This document shows positions 18,540 to 27,746 of a stretch of 57,327 bases of DNA, in pieces. The DNA comes from an uncultured Bacteroidota bacterium (GTDB lineage: Bacteria; Bacteroidota; Bacteroidia; Bacteroidales; WCHB1-69), in the NCBI GenBank assembly GCA_902797625.1, contig CADBTU010000101.1, forward strand, positions 1 to 57,327, read 5' to 3'. The notes below the pieces were generated by a model, which searched no databases, was not told the DNA's origin, and was given only the letters and a program-made list of their open reading frames with translations. The position numbers and the translations under genes are program-made. Each line of letters begins with the position of its first letter. The stretch's first letter is position 1.

Positions 18540-18830
18540 TTATCTAAAAATAATATCTTTAACAATAGGTCCGAGGTCATTATTAATTCGTTGAATTATT
18601 TTTGATTTATGACCGAAAAGTTCGAATTTAAGAGCAGCGTTATTAACATTTACATACAGAATGCCGTTTTTTAGATCGTTGCATTTAGAGAAATGAGCAC
18701 ACATATCACCTACGTATTCTGGCCAGCGTTCTATCAGGATTTGTTTATCCATAAGATGTTGTTTGCCAGACTGTTTAACAAATTGACTTACAAGGTCTTT
18801 TAGGTTTATTTCGTGATTATCGAATTTCAT
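18540..18830 (-). CDS. DUF721 / DciA-like protein
   Basis: A 96-aa protein of the DUF721 family. Proteins of this family include DciA, which helps load the replicative helicase in bacteria lacking DnaC/DnaI. Conserved features are the IERWPEYVGDMCAHFSKC segment and the beta-hairpin LKNGILYVNVNNAALKFEL. It starts 3 bp after the queE stop and is probably co-transcribed with it. Calling it the helicase loader is inference from family membership. Confidence 0.7.
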   Translation of the reverse strand: MKFDNHEINLKDLVSQFVKQSGKQHLMDKQILIERWPEYVGDMCAHFSKCNDLKNGILYVNVNNAALKFELFGHKSKIIQRINNDLGPIVKDIIFR

Positions 18831-18833
18831 AAG

Positions 18834-19448
18834 TTAGAGAATTTGTATATATTTATGAGTTTGAAGAGATAATCTCCATTTAGGATTTATAAGAATATAA
18901 TCGACAATATCTTTAATAATAACATTACATCTATTCCAGTCTGGTTGCAAAAAGAGGATACATTTATCAGACACAAGTTTAGAATTTTTTTCTGCCCATT
19001 CAAAATCTTCTTTGCAGCCGATAATAATTTTTAATTCGTTGGCTTTAGCGAGGGTTTCGTTATTAGGTGCGGCGCCATACTTAGGGGAGAGGCAGATCCA
19101 ATCCCAATCACCTGTAATAGGTTGTGAACCAGAAGTTTCGAGGAAGCATTGGATATTATGTTCGTGAAATTTGTTGCATAGGTTTGTTAAATCATATAAC
19201 ATTGGTTCACCGCCAGTTACAACAACAGCTTTAGCTGGGCAATTGAGGGCATGATTTACAATTTCATCAATTTCAACTTCTGGGTATCGGGAAGCGTCCC
19301 ACGCACGCATTTCATCACAGAAAGAGCAGCCAACCTCGCAGCCACCTAAGCGTACAAACCACGCAGGTTTTCCCATATTGAAACCTTCTCCTTGCAGTGA
19401 GTAAAACTCTTCAACAACTCGTATTTTATCAGTTTTTGTCTTGGCCAT
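18834..19448 (-). CDS. queE: 7-carboxy-7-deazaguanine synthase QueE
   Basis: Radical SAM enzyme that contracts 6-carboxytetrahydropterin to 7-carboxy-7-deazaguanine, the step before QueC. The 204-aa product has EEFYSLQGEGFNMGKPAWFV, the CX3CX2C cluster motif (CEVGCSFC) and VVVTGGEPMLYDL. The open frame continues 19 codons upstream to 19505, but that extension would cover the TAAATTTG promoter box, so ATG 19448 is chosen. It heads a run with the DciA-like gene and possibly DUF1893. Confidence 0.93.
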   Translation of the reverse strand: MAKTKTDKIRVVEEFYSLQGEGFNMGKPAWFVRLGGCEVGCSFCDEMRAWDASRYPEVEIDEIVNHALNCPAKAVVVTGGEPMLYDLTNLCNKFHEHNIQCFLETSGSQPITGDWDWICLSPKYGAAPNNETLAKANELKIIIGCKEDFEWAEKNSKLVSDKCILFLQPDWNRCNVIIKDIVDYILINPKWRLSLQTHKYIQIL

Positions 19449-19465
19449 AGTTATAAAAACGGGTG

Positions 19466-19473
19466 CAAATTTA
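19466..19473 (-). promoter_or_regulatory. queE -7 box
   Basis: Minus-strand TAAATTTG, 17 bp upstream of the queE ATG, a full TAnnTTTG match. No TTG at the usual spacing. It supports the short queE start. Confidence 0.5.
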
Positions 19474-19611
19474 CAAAAAATAATCGGAATTACCCTATTA
19501 TACAATATGTGTTACATACATTCGTGTTTATCATCTTTTTTATGAATGTTTAGGATAAACTATAGTCGAATTATCTGTTACTTTTAGATTCTTTTAGTTT
19601 TTAGCATACAA

Positions 19612-19633
19612 TTAAAGACAAAAAGGTCTTTAA
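19612..19633 (-). terminator. Weak hairpin downstream of hydE
   Basis: TTAAAGAC and GTCTTTAA form a perfect 8-bp stem with a 6-nt loop, starting 9 bp after the hydE stop. On the minus strand it is followed by TTGTATGC, with no T-run, so termination is uncertain. Confidence 0.3.
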
Positions 19634-19642
19634 ATATGGGTG

Positions 19643-20692
19643 TTATTTTTTCCAATCTGGGGCATCACCACGTGACGTATCTACAGTATAGCCAGTAGAT
19701 CTTATGCGGTCGGCAAGATTTTTAACATATTGGGCAGATTCTTCACCAGTGAATATTTTATTGTCGTAAATGTCGTATTTTTTTCTAACATCTACAGGAG
19801 ACAAGTTAGGCATGACAACATTAGCACCAGCAAGCAGACCTTTTTCTCTGCCTTTAGGGTCAATAGTACCGAGTGCGGTAGTGGAAGGTAGTAATGCTTT
19901 GGGCAATATAAGTCGTAAAAGACCGAGCATAAAAAGAGTTTGTTCAACAGTTCCGCTATTTTTTTCAGCAAAAGGGGTTGCGTGATGAGGTATAAAAGGA
20001 CCGATTCCCACCATTTGAGGTTGAAAAACTGCAATAAACAAGAGGTCTTCAGCCAAATTGTTTACAGTTTGAAAAGGAGAGCCAACCATAAAACCTGTTC
20101 CAACTTGAAAACCGATATTTTTAAGATCTTTTAAGCAATTGATCCTGTGTTCATAAGACATCCAATTTGGATGTAATTGTTCATAATGATGTGGATTTGC
20201 TGTTTCGTGGCGTAAAAGGTATCTATCTGCACCAGCATTAAAAAGATTTTGATAGCTTTCGTGCGAGCGTTCACCGAGAGAGAGAGTTACGGCACAATCA
20301 GGATATTTTGATTTTATTTTTTTTATGATGCTAATAAGAACATCATCTTTAAAATAAGCGTCTTCTCCGCCTTGCATAACAAAAGTTCTGAATCCGAGTG
20401 AATATCCTTCATCACAACATATTAGAATGTCTTCTTCAGAAAGTCTGTATCTATCTGTGTTTTTATTACTTCTTCTAATGCCACAATAGAAACAGTCATT
20501 AGAGCAGAAGTTAGAAATCTCAATCAATCCACGCAGAAAAACCGATTTTCCGAAATATTTTTCTCTAACGGAGCGCGCCCTTTGGAATAAAAATTCGGTA
20601 TCATCAGGGGAGTGATTTTCAATAAGATCAACAAACTCCTCTTTATTAAGAATATTATTGTTTTCTAATTTTGTTATAAGTTTTCTCATCAT
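19643..20692 (-). CDS. hydE: [FeFe] hydrogenase maturase HydE
   Basis: Radical SAM enzyme that acts on the HydG product while the diiron H-cluster is built. The 349-aa protein has the CX3CX2C motif (NFCSNDCFYCGIRRSN, about residues 63-78). It also shows GFRTFVMQGGED, TLSLGERSHESY, GADRYLLRHETANPHHY and GANVVMPNLSPVDVRKKY, which separate HydE from BioB and PylB. Start is ATG 20692, not the TTG two codons upstream. The gene implies that an [FeFe] hydrogenase with HydF/HydG is encoded elsewhere. It has its own -7 box overlapping the gcvT terminator. Confidence 0.9.
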   Translation of the reverse strand: MMRKLITKLENNNILNKEEFVDLIENHSPDDTEFLFQRARSVREKYFGKSVFLRGLIEISNFCSNDCFYCGIRRSNKNTDRYRLSEEDILICCDEGYSLGFRTFVMQGGEDAYFKDDVLISIIKKIKSKYPDCAVTLSLGERSHESYQNLFNAGADRYLLRHETANPHHYEQLHPNWMSYEHRINCLKDLKNIGFQVGTGFMVGSPFQTVNNLAEDLLFIAVFQPQMVGIGPFIPHHATPFAEKNSGTVEQTLFMLGLLRLILPKALLPSTTALGTIDPKGREKGLLAGANVVMPNLSPVDVRKKYDIYDNKIFTGEESAQYVKNLADRIRSTGYTVDTSRGDAPDWKK

Positions 20693-20708
20693 TAGCAATT
20701 AAGGGGTG

Positions 20709-20716
20709 CAAAAATA
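20709..20716 (-). promoter_or_regulatory. hydE -7 box
   Basis: Minus-strand TATTTTTG, 16 bp before the hydE ATG, inside the T-rich tail of the gcvT terminator. It suggests hydE is transcribed separately from gcvT. Confidence 0.5.
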
Positions 20717-20744
20717 AAAAAAGCGATGTAAAAACATCGCTTTT
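20711..20744 (-). terminator. gcvT terminator
   Basis: GCGATGT and ACATCGC form a 7-bp stem with a 4-nt AAAA loop (as read on +), extended by A-T pairs. On the minus strand it is followed by TTTTTTTATTTTT. It begins 18 bp past the gcvT stop, a textbook terminator between gcvT and hydE. Confidence 0.8.
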
Positions 20745-20762
20745 ACATTATATTGAAAGAGA

Positions 20763-21857
20763 TTATTTAGGTTGATAGAAAGGCATTTTCACGGTAACGG
20801 CCTTGAGGAGTCGGTTACGTACTTTGATAAATATTTCTGTTCCTGATTTAGCAAAATCTTTATTTATCAGAGCAGTTCCGATACCTTTATTTACTGAAGG
20901 GCCGAAAGTGCCAGAACGAACTTCACCTATAACATTGCCTTCAGTATCGCAAACCTCATAACCGCTACGAGGAATACCACGGTCAATGAGTTCAAAACCT
21001 GCAATTTTGCGAGTAAGTCCGTTAGCTTTGAGGTCTTCCATATATTTTCTATCAATAAAATCTTTACCCTCAACAAACTTTGTAATCCAACCTAAACCAG
21101 CTTCGATTGGAGAGATATTATCATCAATTTCGTGGCCATAAAGACAGAATCCCATTTCTAAGCGAAGGGTATCTCGAGCACCTAAGCCGATAGGTTTGAT
21201 GTCGAATTCGGCACCAGCTTCAAAAACTGCGTCCCAAATTTTCATTGCATCCTCGTTTTTAAAGTATATTTCACAACCGCCGCTTCCAGTGTATCCAGTG
21301 GTTGAGAATAGAATATTGTTGATACCAGCAAACTCAATAATTTGGTTAGTATAATATTCCATATCAACAACGTTAGCGTTGGTTAGTTTTTGCATAGCTT
21401 TGAGAGCAAGAGGTCCTTGTACTGCCAATTGTGAAATATTGTCGGAAATATTTTCAATTTCGGCACCGAAAGCTTTGTTTTGTTCTACAACCCAAGCCCA
21501 ATCTTTATCAATATTTGCAGCATTTACTACGAGAAGGTAGTCTTCATCGTGAAGATTGTAAACCAAGAGGTCGTCAACAATACCACCTTTTCCATTAGGG
21601 AAACAAGAGTATTGAACTTTTCCAGGAAAAAGAGAAGCTACGTCGTTAGTGGTGATATGTTGTAATAGAGCTAAAGCTTTTGGCCCTTTTACAGTGAATT
21701 CTCCCATGTGCGAAACATCAAACACACCAACTTTATTTCTTACTTGCAAGTGTTCGTTTGTTATGCTGTCGTATTGAATTGGCATATAAAATCCTGCGAA
21801 TTCTTCCATCTTTGCACCCAATGTTTCGTGTTTTGCTCTATAAACGGTTTCTTTCAT
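20763..21857 (-). CDS. gcvT: Glycine cleavage system T protein (aminomethyltransferase)
   Basis: Transfers the aminomethyl carbon from lipoyl-H-protein to tetrahydrofolate, releasing ammonia. The 364-aa protein has the family features [24 protein letters not shown], the conserved Asp in [19 protein letters not shown] and [19 protein letters not shown]. It is full length. No gcvH or gcvP lies beside it, so the rest of the system is elsewhere. A -7 box lies 36 bp upstream and a terminator follows. Confidence 0.95.
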   Translation of the reverse strand: MKETVYRAKHETLGAKMEEFAGFYMPIQYDSITNEHLQVRNKVGVFDVSHMGEFTVKGPKALALLQHITTNDVASLFPGKVQYSCFPNGKGGIVDDLLVYNLHDEDYLLVVNAANIDKDWAWVVEQNKAFGAEIENISDNISQLAVQGPLALKAMQKLTNANVVDMEYYTNQIIEFAGINNILFSTTGYTGSGGCEIYFKNEDAMKIWDAVFEAGAEFDIKPIGLGARDTLRLEMGFCLYGHEIDDNISPIEAGLGWITKFVEGKDFIDRKYMEDLKANGLTRKIAGFELIDRGIPRSGYEVCDTEGNVIGEVRSGTFGPSVNKGIGTALINKDFAKSGTEIFIKVRNRLLKAVTVKMPFYQPK

Positions 21858-21892
21858 AATATTTGTAATTTAGAGTTTTATTTTTGAAAGCG

Positions 21893-21900
21893 CAAAGATA
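21893..21900 (-). promoter_or_regulatory. gcvT -7 box
   Basis: Minus-strand TATCTTTG, 35 bp before the gcvT ATG. I see no glycine riboswitch in the short leader. Confidence 0.5.
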
Positions 21901-21933
21901 CAAAATAACTTGTAATAGTATCTTTATAGTTGA

Positions 21934-22845
21934 TTATTTCCTAACTATGTTTTTTCTTAATTTTAACTGACTTAAAATAACTCCAGCGATAACAATTATT
22001 ATACCTAAGAATTTAACTTTGGAAAAAGTTTCTTGACCTATAGCAGAAGCAACAATCAGTGTTACTATTGGGATTAGATTTGTAAAAACAGAAACTTTGG
22101 TAACAGTTAGTTTTTTTACAGAATAAGAGTAGAGCATATAGGCACCAGCCGAGCATAAAATAGCCAAGCATACTAAGCAGAAAATATTTTGAAAATCCCA
22201 AATCAGAGATGGCCATATTTTTATGTCGAAAATAAACATAAAAGGGATATAGAAAGGAATTGCTATGAAATTCTGATATGTGGTTATTGTCAATGGACGA
22301 TATTTTTTTACCAATCTGCTCAGTAGAACGCTATATCCAACGGCAGAGCCTAAGGCTATGCACAAAAACAGTACCCCTTTGAGGCTAAAATCCATAGTTC
22401 CATCAGGATTTATTGACAAAAGAGAAACGCCTATGAGAGATATTGCAGCTCCGATAATAAATTCCCAACTTATAGGATTTTTTTCAGCAAAAAACATTGT
22501 TATTGATATTAAAATTGGTATCAAAGCAATGATAACAGCTGCAAAACTTGCATCTACAAATTTTAATCCAAAATTCTCACCTATGAAATATAGGAATGGT
22601 TCAAAAAACGATAGAAGAATAAAATCTTTCAAATCTTTTCGTTGAATACTTTCTAAAAGATTTCTCCATTTGAAGAATGAAACAAATACAAATGAGGCTA
22701 TTACAAGCCTAATTGTAACAATTGTAAATACAGGGAAATTATTGGTTAACAGATGTTTAGACCATACAAAACTCAATCCCCAAAAGAGCATAGATACAAG
22801 AATCGCAATGTATCCTGAAAGTTTAGAAGTTGATGATTTTTTCAT
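21934..22845 (-). CDS. EamA/DMT-family transporter
   Basis: A 303-aa inner-membrane protein with about ten TM helices in two EamA repeats. Typical motifs are ILVSMLFWGLSFVWSKHLL at the start and ILCSAGAYMLYSYSVKKL, then PIVTLIVASAIGQE, in the second half. The family exports amino acids or other metabolites; the substrate cannot be told. The open frame reaches 22881, but ATG 22845 (MKKSSTSK) gives a normal start. It is divergent from the lipoprotein gene at 22928. Confidence 0.85.
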   Translation of the reverse strand: MKKSSTSKLSGYIAILVSMLFWGLSFVWSKHLLTNNFPVFTIVTIRLVIASFVFVSFFKWRNLLESIQRKDLKDFILLSFFEPFLYFIGENFGLKFVDASFAAVIIALIPILISITMFFAEKNPISWEFIIGAAISLIGVSLLSINPDGTMDFSLKGVLFLCIALGSAVGYSVLLSRLVKKYRPLTITTYQNFIAIPFYIPFMFIFDIKIWPSLIWDFQNIFCLVCLAILCSAGAYMLYSYSVKKLTVTKVSVFTNLIPIVTLIVASAIGQETFSKVKFLGIIIVIAGVILSQLKLRKNIVRK

Positions 22846-22927
22846 GGCCGCAAAAATCATAAAAATTTTAATACTATGCAATATTTACTGTATAAAAACG
22901 TTAGGTAGAGGAAAAAATAAGTTCGAG

Positions 22928-23857
22928 ATGAAAGTTTTTTTTACATTTTTTTTGGCAATCCTTACCATACTATTCTGTACATCTTGTAATAAAAAAGATT
23001 TAACACCAGCATATATATGTGTAACTCCTGAAGATTTTGAGAATAGCATTGATGTGTCGAATTACAATGAGACACACGGAATGAATTTCGATCAGGAGCA
23101 ATTATTGGCATTAACGAAACATGAGTTTACTCATGTAAATGTGTTTGTTAACAATAAAAATTTGGGCTGCTGGGAATTGCCATGTAAAGTTCCTGTTTTG
23201 GATGTTGATAATACGGATTCATGCACATTGATTTTAGTTCCGTGTTTTAGATTGTCAGGAATGGGAAATACTATATCGGGTTATCCATTTTTTAATATTT
23301 TGCGACAGAGAGTACTTCTTCAGAAGGGAAAAGAGTATCATGCGTCTCAAAATCCACCGAAATATGTTTATAGTGAATATACTCATATTCCGTTTTTTGA
23401 AACGTTCTATAATAGTTCTTCATTTAGACCAACAGATACGATTTCACATACACTAACATTCCAATCAGTTTTTTTTGATGGTAATAATGTTGGAGAGATA
23501 GTTCTCAACGATGTTAATGGATTGAATTTTGATGTGGTCTCATCAAAAATAACAGTTCCGATAGGGAATTATAGAACACTTTTGGAAATTAGGTATTGTA
23601 CGGAATCCAGTATTGATGTTGGGTTGAAGATGTCAACAGGTATAAATCCTCATCAAGTTCATTCGGTAGCAGGTTTTTATGCTTCGCCTAATGAATGGAA
23701 AACAATACATTTTGATTTAACGCAAGTAATCAATACTAACCATAATATGGGAAGTGTTACCGATTTATCTTTAGTGCTGTCTGGAGTAGGGGAAAAAGGG
23801 AAAGATACGCACTTTTACATAGACGATATAAAAGTTATGTATATTAAAACCATGTAA
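22928..23857 (+). CDS. Lipoprotein of unknown function
   Basis: A 309-aa predicted lipoprotein: hydrophobic signal (MKVFFTFFLAILTILF), then CTSC with the lipidated Cys at residue 19, followed by NKKD. The body is beta-rich, with several Cys (LGCWELPCKVP) and a C-terminal segment ending FYIDDIKVMYIKTM, which resembles carbohydrate-binding jelly rolls. I do not recognise a family. A longer open frame from 22670 overlaps the opposite gene and is rejected. It ends 7 bp before the WcaJ-type gene, so the two are probably co-transcribed and may both serve surface polysaccharide. Confidence 0.65.
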   Translation: MKVFFTFFLAILTILFCTSCNKKDLTPAYICVTPEDFENSIDVSNYNETHGMNFDQEQLLALTKHEFTHVNVFVNNKNLGCWELPCKVPVLDVDNTDSCTLILVPCFRLSGMGNTISGYPFFNILRQRVLLQKGKEYHASQNPPKYVYSEYTHIPFFETFYNSSSFRPTDTISHTLTFQSVFFDGNNVGEIVLNDVNGLNFDVVSSKITVPIGNYRTLLEIRYCTESSIDVGLKMSTGINPHQVHSVAGFYASPNEWKTIHFDLTQVINTNHNMGSVTDLSLVLSGVGEKGKDTHFYIDDIKVMYIKTM

Positions 23858-23864
23858 ATTTAAA

Positions 23865-25286
23865 ATGCGAAAAGCGAAGTTAACTTTCTTTTATGTTCTT
23901 TTCGACACGTTAGCGGCTATATTAACGTGGGTAGGGCTTTATTGTTATAGAAAATATGTAGGAGAATCATTGTCGTTACAAGAGATTTTTCGAGCAGTGA
24001 GTATAGATAGGAAGTTTTTTGAAGGTTTGATGGTTTATCCTCTATATTGGCTTTTTTTTCATGCTTTTTTTGGATATTACAATAAGGTTTTTGGTAAATC
24101 AAGATTAGATGAATTAGGAACGACGTTAGGTGTTACACTATTTGGAAGTTTACTATTCTTTTTTATTTTTATTTTGGACGATATAGTTAATTCTCCTAAT
24201 GATTACGTGAAATATCTATTGTTTATGTTTTTTGTACAATTTACATTAACGTATTTACCGCGAGTTTTCGTTACATCACATATAAACAAAAAGATTCATA
24301 GAGGAGAGATTGGTTTTAATACAATTATAGTAGGTTGTGATAAGATGGCACTAAAAGCTTACGAAACACTTTTGTCGCATAGCCCGCAATTAAAAAAATA
24401 TATTCTCGGTTATCTAACCGTAGAAGAAAATCAGGAAGATGAGTTGAAGGATAAGTTGAATTGTTTAGGGCATATATCAGATATTGATAATATCGTTAAA
24501 GAGCATGGAGTAGAGGAAGTTGTTGCGGCATTTCATAATGGTCAGCAAAAATACATACAGCAAATTTTTTTATTAACGCGAAATAGTCACGATTTGGTTA
24601 TCAGTTTAGTGCCACAAATTAACGATTTTCTAACCAAATCGGTGAAAACATCATCAATTCTTAATGAACCTCTTATAACCATAAATCCAGAATATCTCCC
24701 AACATGGCAGCGTTTATTAAAGCGATTTTTCGATATAGTAATTTCTATAGTTGCGATGATTTTATTGTTTCCTTTGTATATATTTTTGATAATGGGAGTA
24801 AAAAAATCTTCGCCTGGTCCAGTTTTTTATCTTCAGGAGCGTATTGGCTATAAAGGAAAGCCATTCAATATCATAAAATTCCGTTCTATGAATGTAGATG
24901 CAGAATCATCAGGTCCGCGTTTATCATCAGAAGGGGATAGTAGAATTACGCCATTTGGCAAGTTTATGCGCCAGTATCGTTTAGATGAGACACCTCAGTT
25001 TTTCAATGTTTTGCGAGGCGATATGTCTTTGGTCGGACCGCGACCAGAGAGGCAATATTACATAGACCAAATCACCGAAAGGGCTCCATATTATCAGTTG
25101 CTTCTTGGTATAAAGCCTGGAATAACATCTTGGGGACAGGTGAAATTCGGGTATGCAGAAAACGTAGACGAAATGTTGGAACGCCTACGTTGGGATATAC
25201 TATATATAGAAAATATGTCGATACAGATGGATATAAAGATACTAATTTACACAGTACTGATAATCCTAAAGAAAGAGGGTAAGTAA
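23865..25286 (+). CDS. Undecaprenyl-phosphate sugar phosphotransferase (WcaJ type)
   Basis: Predicted to start exopolysaccharide or O-unit synthesis by moving a sugar-1-phosphate onto undecaprenyl phosphate. The 473-aa protein has an N-terminal membrane region (several TM helices, residues 1-140) and a cytosolic CoA-binding-like domain (about 150-260). The bacterial sugar transferase domain (about 280-470) carries KRFFDIVISIVAM, KFRSMNVDAE, DETPQFFNVLRGDMSLVGPRP and GIKPGITSWGQV. No capsule cluster surrounds it, so the glycan it serves is unknown. It is convergent with kamE, 13 bp away. Confidence 0.88.
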   Translation: MRKAKLTFFYVLFDTLAAILTWVGLYCYRKYVGESLSLQEIFRAVSIDRKFFEGLMVYPLYWLFFHAFFGYYNKVFGKSRLDELGTTLGVTLFGSLLFFFIFILDDIVNSPNDYVKYLLFMFFVQFTLTYLPRVFVTSHINKKIHRGEIGFNTIIVGCDKMALKAYETLLSHSPQLKKYILGYLTVEENQEDELKDKLNCLGHISDIDNIVKEHGVEEVVAAFHNGQQKYIQQIFLLTRNSHDLVISLVPQINDFLTKSVKTSSILNEPLITINPEYLPTWQRLLKRFFDIVISIVAMILLFPLYIFLIMGVKKSSPGPVFYLQERIGYKGKPFNIIKFRSMNVDAESSGPRLSSEGDSRITPFGKFMRQYRLDETPQFFNVLRGDMSLVGPRPERQYYIDQITERAPYYQLLLGIKPGITSWGQVKFGYAENVDEMLERLRWDILYIENMSIQMDIKILIYTVLIILKKEGK

Positions 25287-25299
25287 GAATCTTAAATAC

Positions 25300-26088
25300 T
25301 TATCCGTTAATTCTTCTGTCTAATTCTTGGGCGATATAAGATGCGACGTCATCAGCATAGGTATTAGCACCGAATCCTGCATCATAGCCTAATTCTTTAG
25401 CTAGTTCGTGAGTGATACGTGGGCCGCCGCACACAACAATCATTTTATCGCGTAAACCTTCTGCTTCAAGCATCTCAATAAGTTCTGTTAGATTTTGAAT
25501 GTGTACATCTTTTTGAGTAACAGTTTGAGAAACCAACAGGGCATCAGCATTAAGTTCAACAGCTTTTGCTATAAATTCTTCGTTGGGAATTTGGCTGCCC
25601 ATATTTAGAGCATCAAAATATTCATAGCGTTCTATGCCATAATGTCCAGCGTAGCCTTTCATATTCATAATAGCGTCTATGCCAACAGTGTGAGCGTCAG
25701 TTCCAGTGCTGGCACCAATAACTACAATATGTCGGCCAATATGTTCGCGTATAAAATCGTCGGTTTCTTGCATTGACCATACAGTAGATTCTACTTTAGG
25801 GACATGTATTGAAGAAAAATCTACGGTGTGAGTGCAGGAGCCGTAGCAATTTACGAAAGTGAAACCTTCTGTTAATTCTTTAAAATAAACAACTTGTGGG
25901 TTATCGAGACCCATTTTTTTAAGAAGTTGTTTTGCAGCTTCAACAGCTTCATCACCACAAGGAACAGGCAAGGTGAAACTAAGTTGAATTTTACCATCGT
26001 TCATTGTATCGCCATAAGGCTTTACACGTGTCAAGTCTAAAGTCTGATCAAAGTCCTTTTGATCCATTGAATATAATCCGCCACTCAT
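25300..26088 (-). CDS. kamE: Lysine 5,6-aminomutase beta subunit
   Basis: Small, B12-binding subunit of the adenosylcobalamin- and PLP-dependent D-lysine (and L-beta-lysine) 5,6-aminomutase, part of lysine fermentation to acetate and butyrate. The 262-aa protein has a Rossmann-like cobalamin domain with the base-on motif DAHTVG (in GTDAHTVGIDAIM) and a C-terminal GGPRITHELAKELGYDAGFG segment. Size and pairing with kamD fit lysine, not ornithine, aminomutase. It follows kamD by 48 bp. The other pathway genes (kamA, kdd, kce, kal) are not in the window. Confidence 0.93.
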   Translation of the reverse strand: MSGGLYSMDQKDFDQTLDLTRVKPYGDTMNDGKIQLSFTLPVPCGDEAVEAAKQLLKKMGLDNPQVVYFKELTEGFTFVNCYGSCTHTVDFSSIHVPKVESTVWSMQETDDFIREHIGRHIVVIGASTGTDAHTVGIDAIMNMKGYAGHYGIERYEYFDALNMGSQIPNEEFIAKAVELNADALLVSQTVTQKDVHIQNLTELIEMLEAEGLRDKMIVVCGGPRITHELAKELGYDAGFGANTYADDVASYIAQELDRRING

Positions 26089-26136
26089 AATTTTCTGTTT
26101 ATTAAAGTGTTATAAAATGTTGTTAAAGAAAGATAA

Positions 26137-27696
26137 TTATAATCTATCTTTCATCATTTGAATGAATGGGTTGAAATAATATTCACCCTTTGAAACCACG
26201 CCAGATAGACCTTTACCGCCATCTTTTGGACGTTTAACATCACCGAAGATACCTTTTTCAAGAGCGGTAAAAAGACCCTCATTCACAATATCTTGTAGCA
26301 ACTCAATAGCGTTATTTAGCACAGTTTTAGCGCGTTCGCGACAAATACCTCCTTCGCGAAATTCCATTTCTTCGCCGATGCTTCTCATATCGTTGAAAAT
26401 ATAGCGGGCATTTTCAATTGAAAGGTAGCGGTCGCTCATAAAAGGAGTATGAATTGCTTCGGTAGGCATTCCCAGAAGTTGAATACCTTGATTAGTCCAA
26501 ATACCAATGATATTAAAAAGTGCATCTTGAATGTGTCCTCTGAATATATTGCCAGTCATGAATTTTGTTGGAGGCATATATTTAAGGGTGGCTTTTGGAA
26601 AAATTTCTCGAGTCATTTGAGCTTGAGCTAATTCCAGTAGAAATCCATTTTCTAAAGAAGGATCCATTTCAAAGGCGTGTCCTAAGCCCATTTGTTCTTC
26701 TGGAAGCCCAGCCAGCAATGCTAATTGTTCATTGATAAGGTCTGAAGCGAGTACAGTGTGAGCAGCATCTACCGCATCAGCTGTGGTTAGGTAATTATCT
26801 TCGCCAGTGTTGATAATAACACCAGCGTAGCCATTGATAACTCTTGAGAAATATTGGTCGATTAGAGTACGCTGCGGGTTTATATCACGGAAAAGAATGC
26901 CATAAAGAGCATCGTTAAGCATAACATCGAGACGTTCTAATGCACCCATTGCTGCAATTTCTGGCATACAAAGACCAGAACAATAGTTGCAAAGTCTAAT
27001 GTAGCGCCCTACCTCTTCACCAACTTCATCAAGAGCTTTTCTCATTATACGGAAGTTTTCCTGAGTTGCAAAAGTTCCACCGAATCCTTCTGTAGTGGCT
27101 CCGTAAGGAACATAGTCAAGAAGACTCTGTCCCGTTGTGCGTATAACTGCGATAACATCAGCACCCTGACGTGCTCCAGCTTGTGCTTGTATAACATCTT
27201 CATAAATGTTTCCTGTAGCAACAATTATATAGAGATAAGGTTTTGGACCTTCACCGATGGTGTTAAGGTACTCATTACGTTTAGCAACGTTGCCTTTGAT
27301 TCTTGTGAGACATTGTTCTACAAGTGGAATAACAGCAGCTTCAACATCTTTAATAGGGTGAAGAGCCACAGACTTGACGTCGAGATCGTTATTTGCGATA
27401 CGTTGTGCAATATCTTGTGGGTTAGTGCCGAATTCTAATAAGGCGTTTCCCATAAAATAGAGAACACCTTGATTTAGAAGACCAGCTTCTAACAACGCGT
27501 CAACTACGCGGTTTGGCAAAGGTACACCGTTTTCGTCAACATCATCAATGCCTATCAAGCGGCATAAAGTTCGCTCAACCGTTACAGTTGTGTATCCATC
27601 AACAAACTCTTGTACTTGATCTGCAATTTCTTTTGCCAATTGTTTGGCTACTGCAACTTGTGAAAAATCTAATCCGAGTTTGGATTTTTGTGTCAT
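26137..27696 (-). CDS. kamD: Lysine 5,6-aminomutase alpha subunit
   Basis: Large TIM-barrel subunit of lysine 5,6-aminomutase, 519 aa, full length. Recognisable stretches include GQSLLDYVPYGATTEGFGGT, NYCSGLCMPEIAAMGALERL and PPTKFMTGNIFRGHIQDALF, typical of KamD. It partners with KamE just downstream. The promoter has an almost ideal Bacteroidota structure. A 44-nt leader leaves no space for a cobalamin riboswitch, although the enzyme needs B12. Confidence 0.94.
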   Translation of the reverse strand: MTQKSKLGLDFSQVAVAKQLAKEIADQVQEFVDGYTTVTVERTLCRLIGIDDVDENGVPLPNRVVDALLEAGLLNQGVLYFMGNALLEFGTNPQDIAQRIANNDLDVKSVALHPIKDVEAAVIPLVEQCLTRIKGNVAKRNEYLNTIGEGPKPYLYIIVATGNIYEDVIQAQAGARQGADVIAVIRTTGQSLLDYVPYGATTEGFGGTFATQENFRIMRKALDEVGEEVGRYIRLCNYCSGLCMPEIAAMGALERLDVMLNDALYGILFRDINPQRTLIDQYFSRVINGYAGVIINTGEDNYLTTADAVDAAHTVLASDLINEQLALLAGLPEEQMGLGHAFEMDPSLENGFLLELAQAQMTREIFPKATLKYMPPTKFMTGNIFRGHIQDALFNIIGIWTNQGIQLLGMPTEAIHTPFMSDRYLSIENARYIFNDMRSIGEEMEFREGGICRERAKTVLNNAIELLQDIVNEGLFTALEKGIFGDVKRPKDGGKGLSGVVSKGEYYFNPFIQMMKDRL

Positions 27697-27746
27697 AAAT
27701 TCCCTTTTATATTTAATAATTCAATTCTCTAAAAAATAGAGGACTG

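Noticed and set aside
19449..19505. Longer QueE start
   Set aside because: It would cover a good TAAATTTG promoter box and adds hydrophobic residues not seen in QueE.
22670..22927. Longer open frame for the lipoprotein gene, antisense to the EamA gene
   Set aside because: The extension overlaps the transporter coding region and would bury the lipoprotein signal inside the protein.
25270..25320. Terminator between the WcaJ-type gene and kamE
   Set aside because: The possible stem (GTAAGTA with TACTTAT) is short, mismatched and lacks T-runs.
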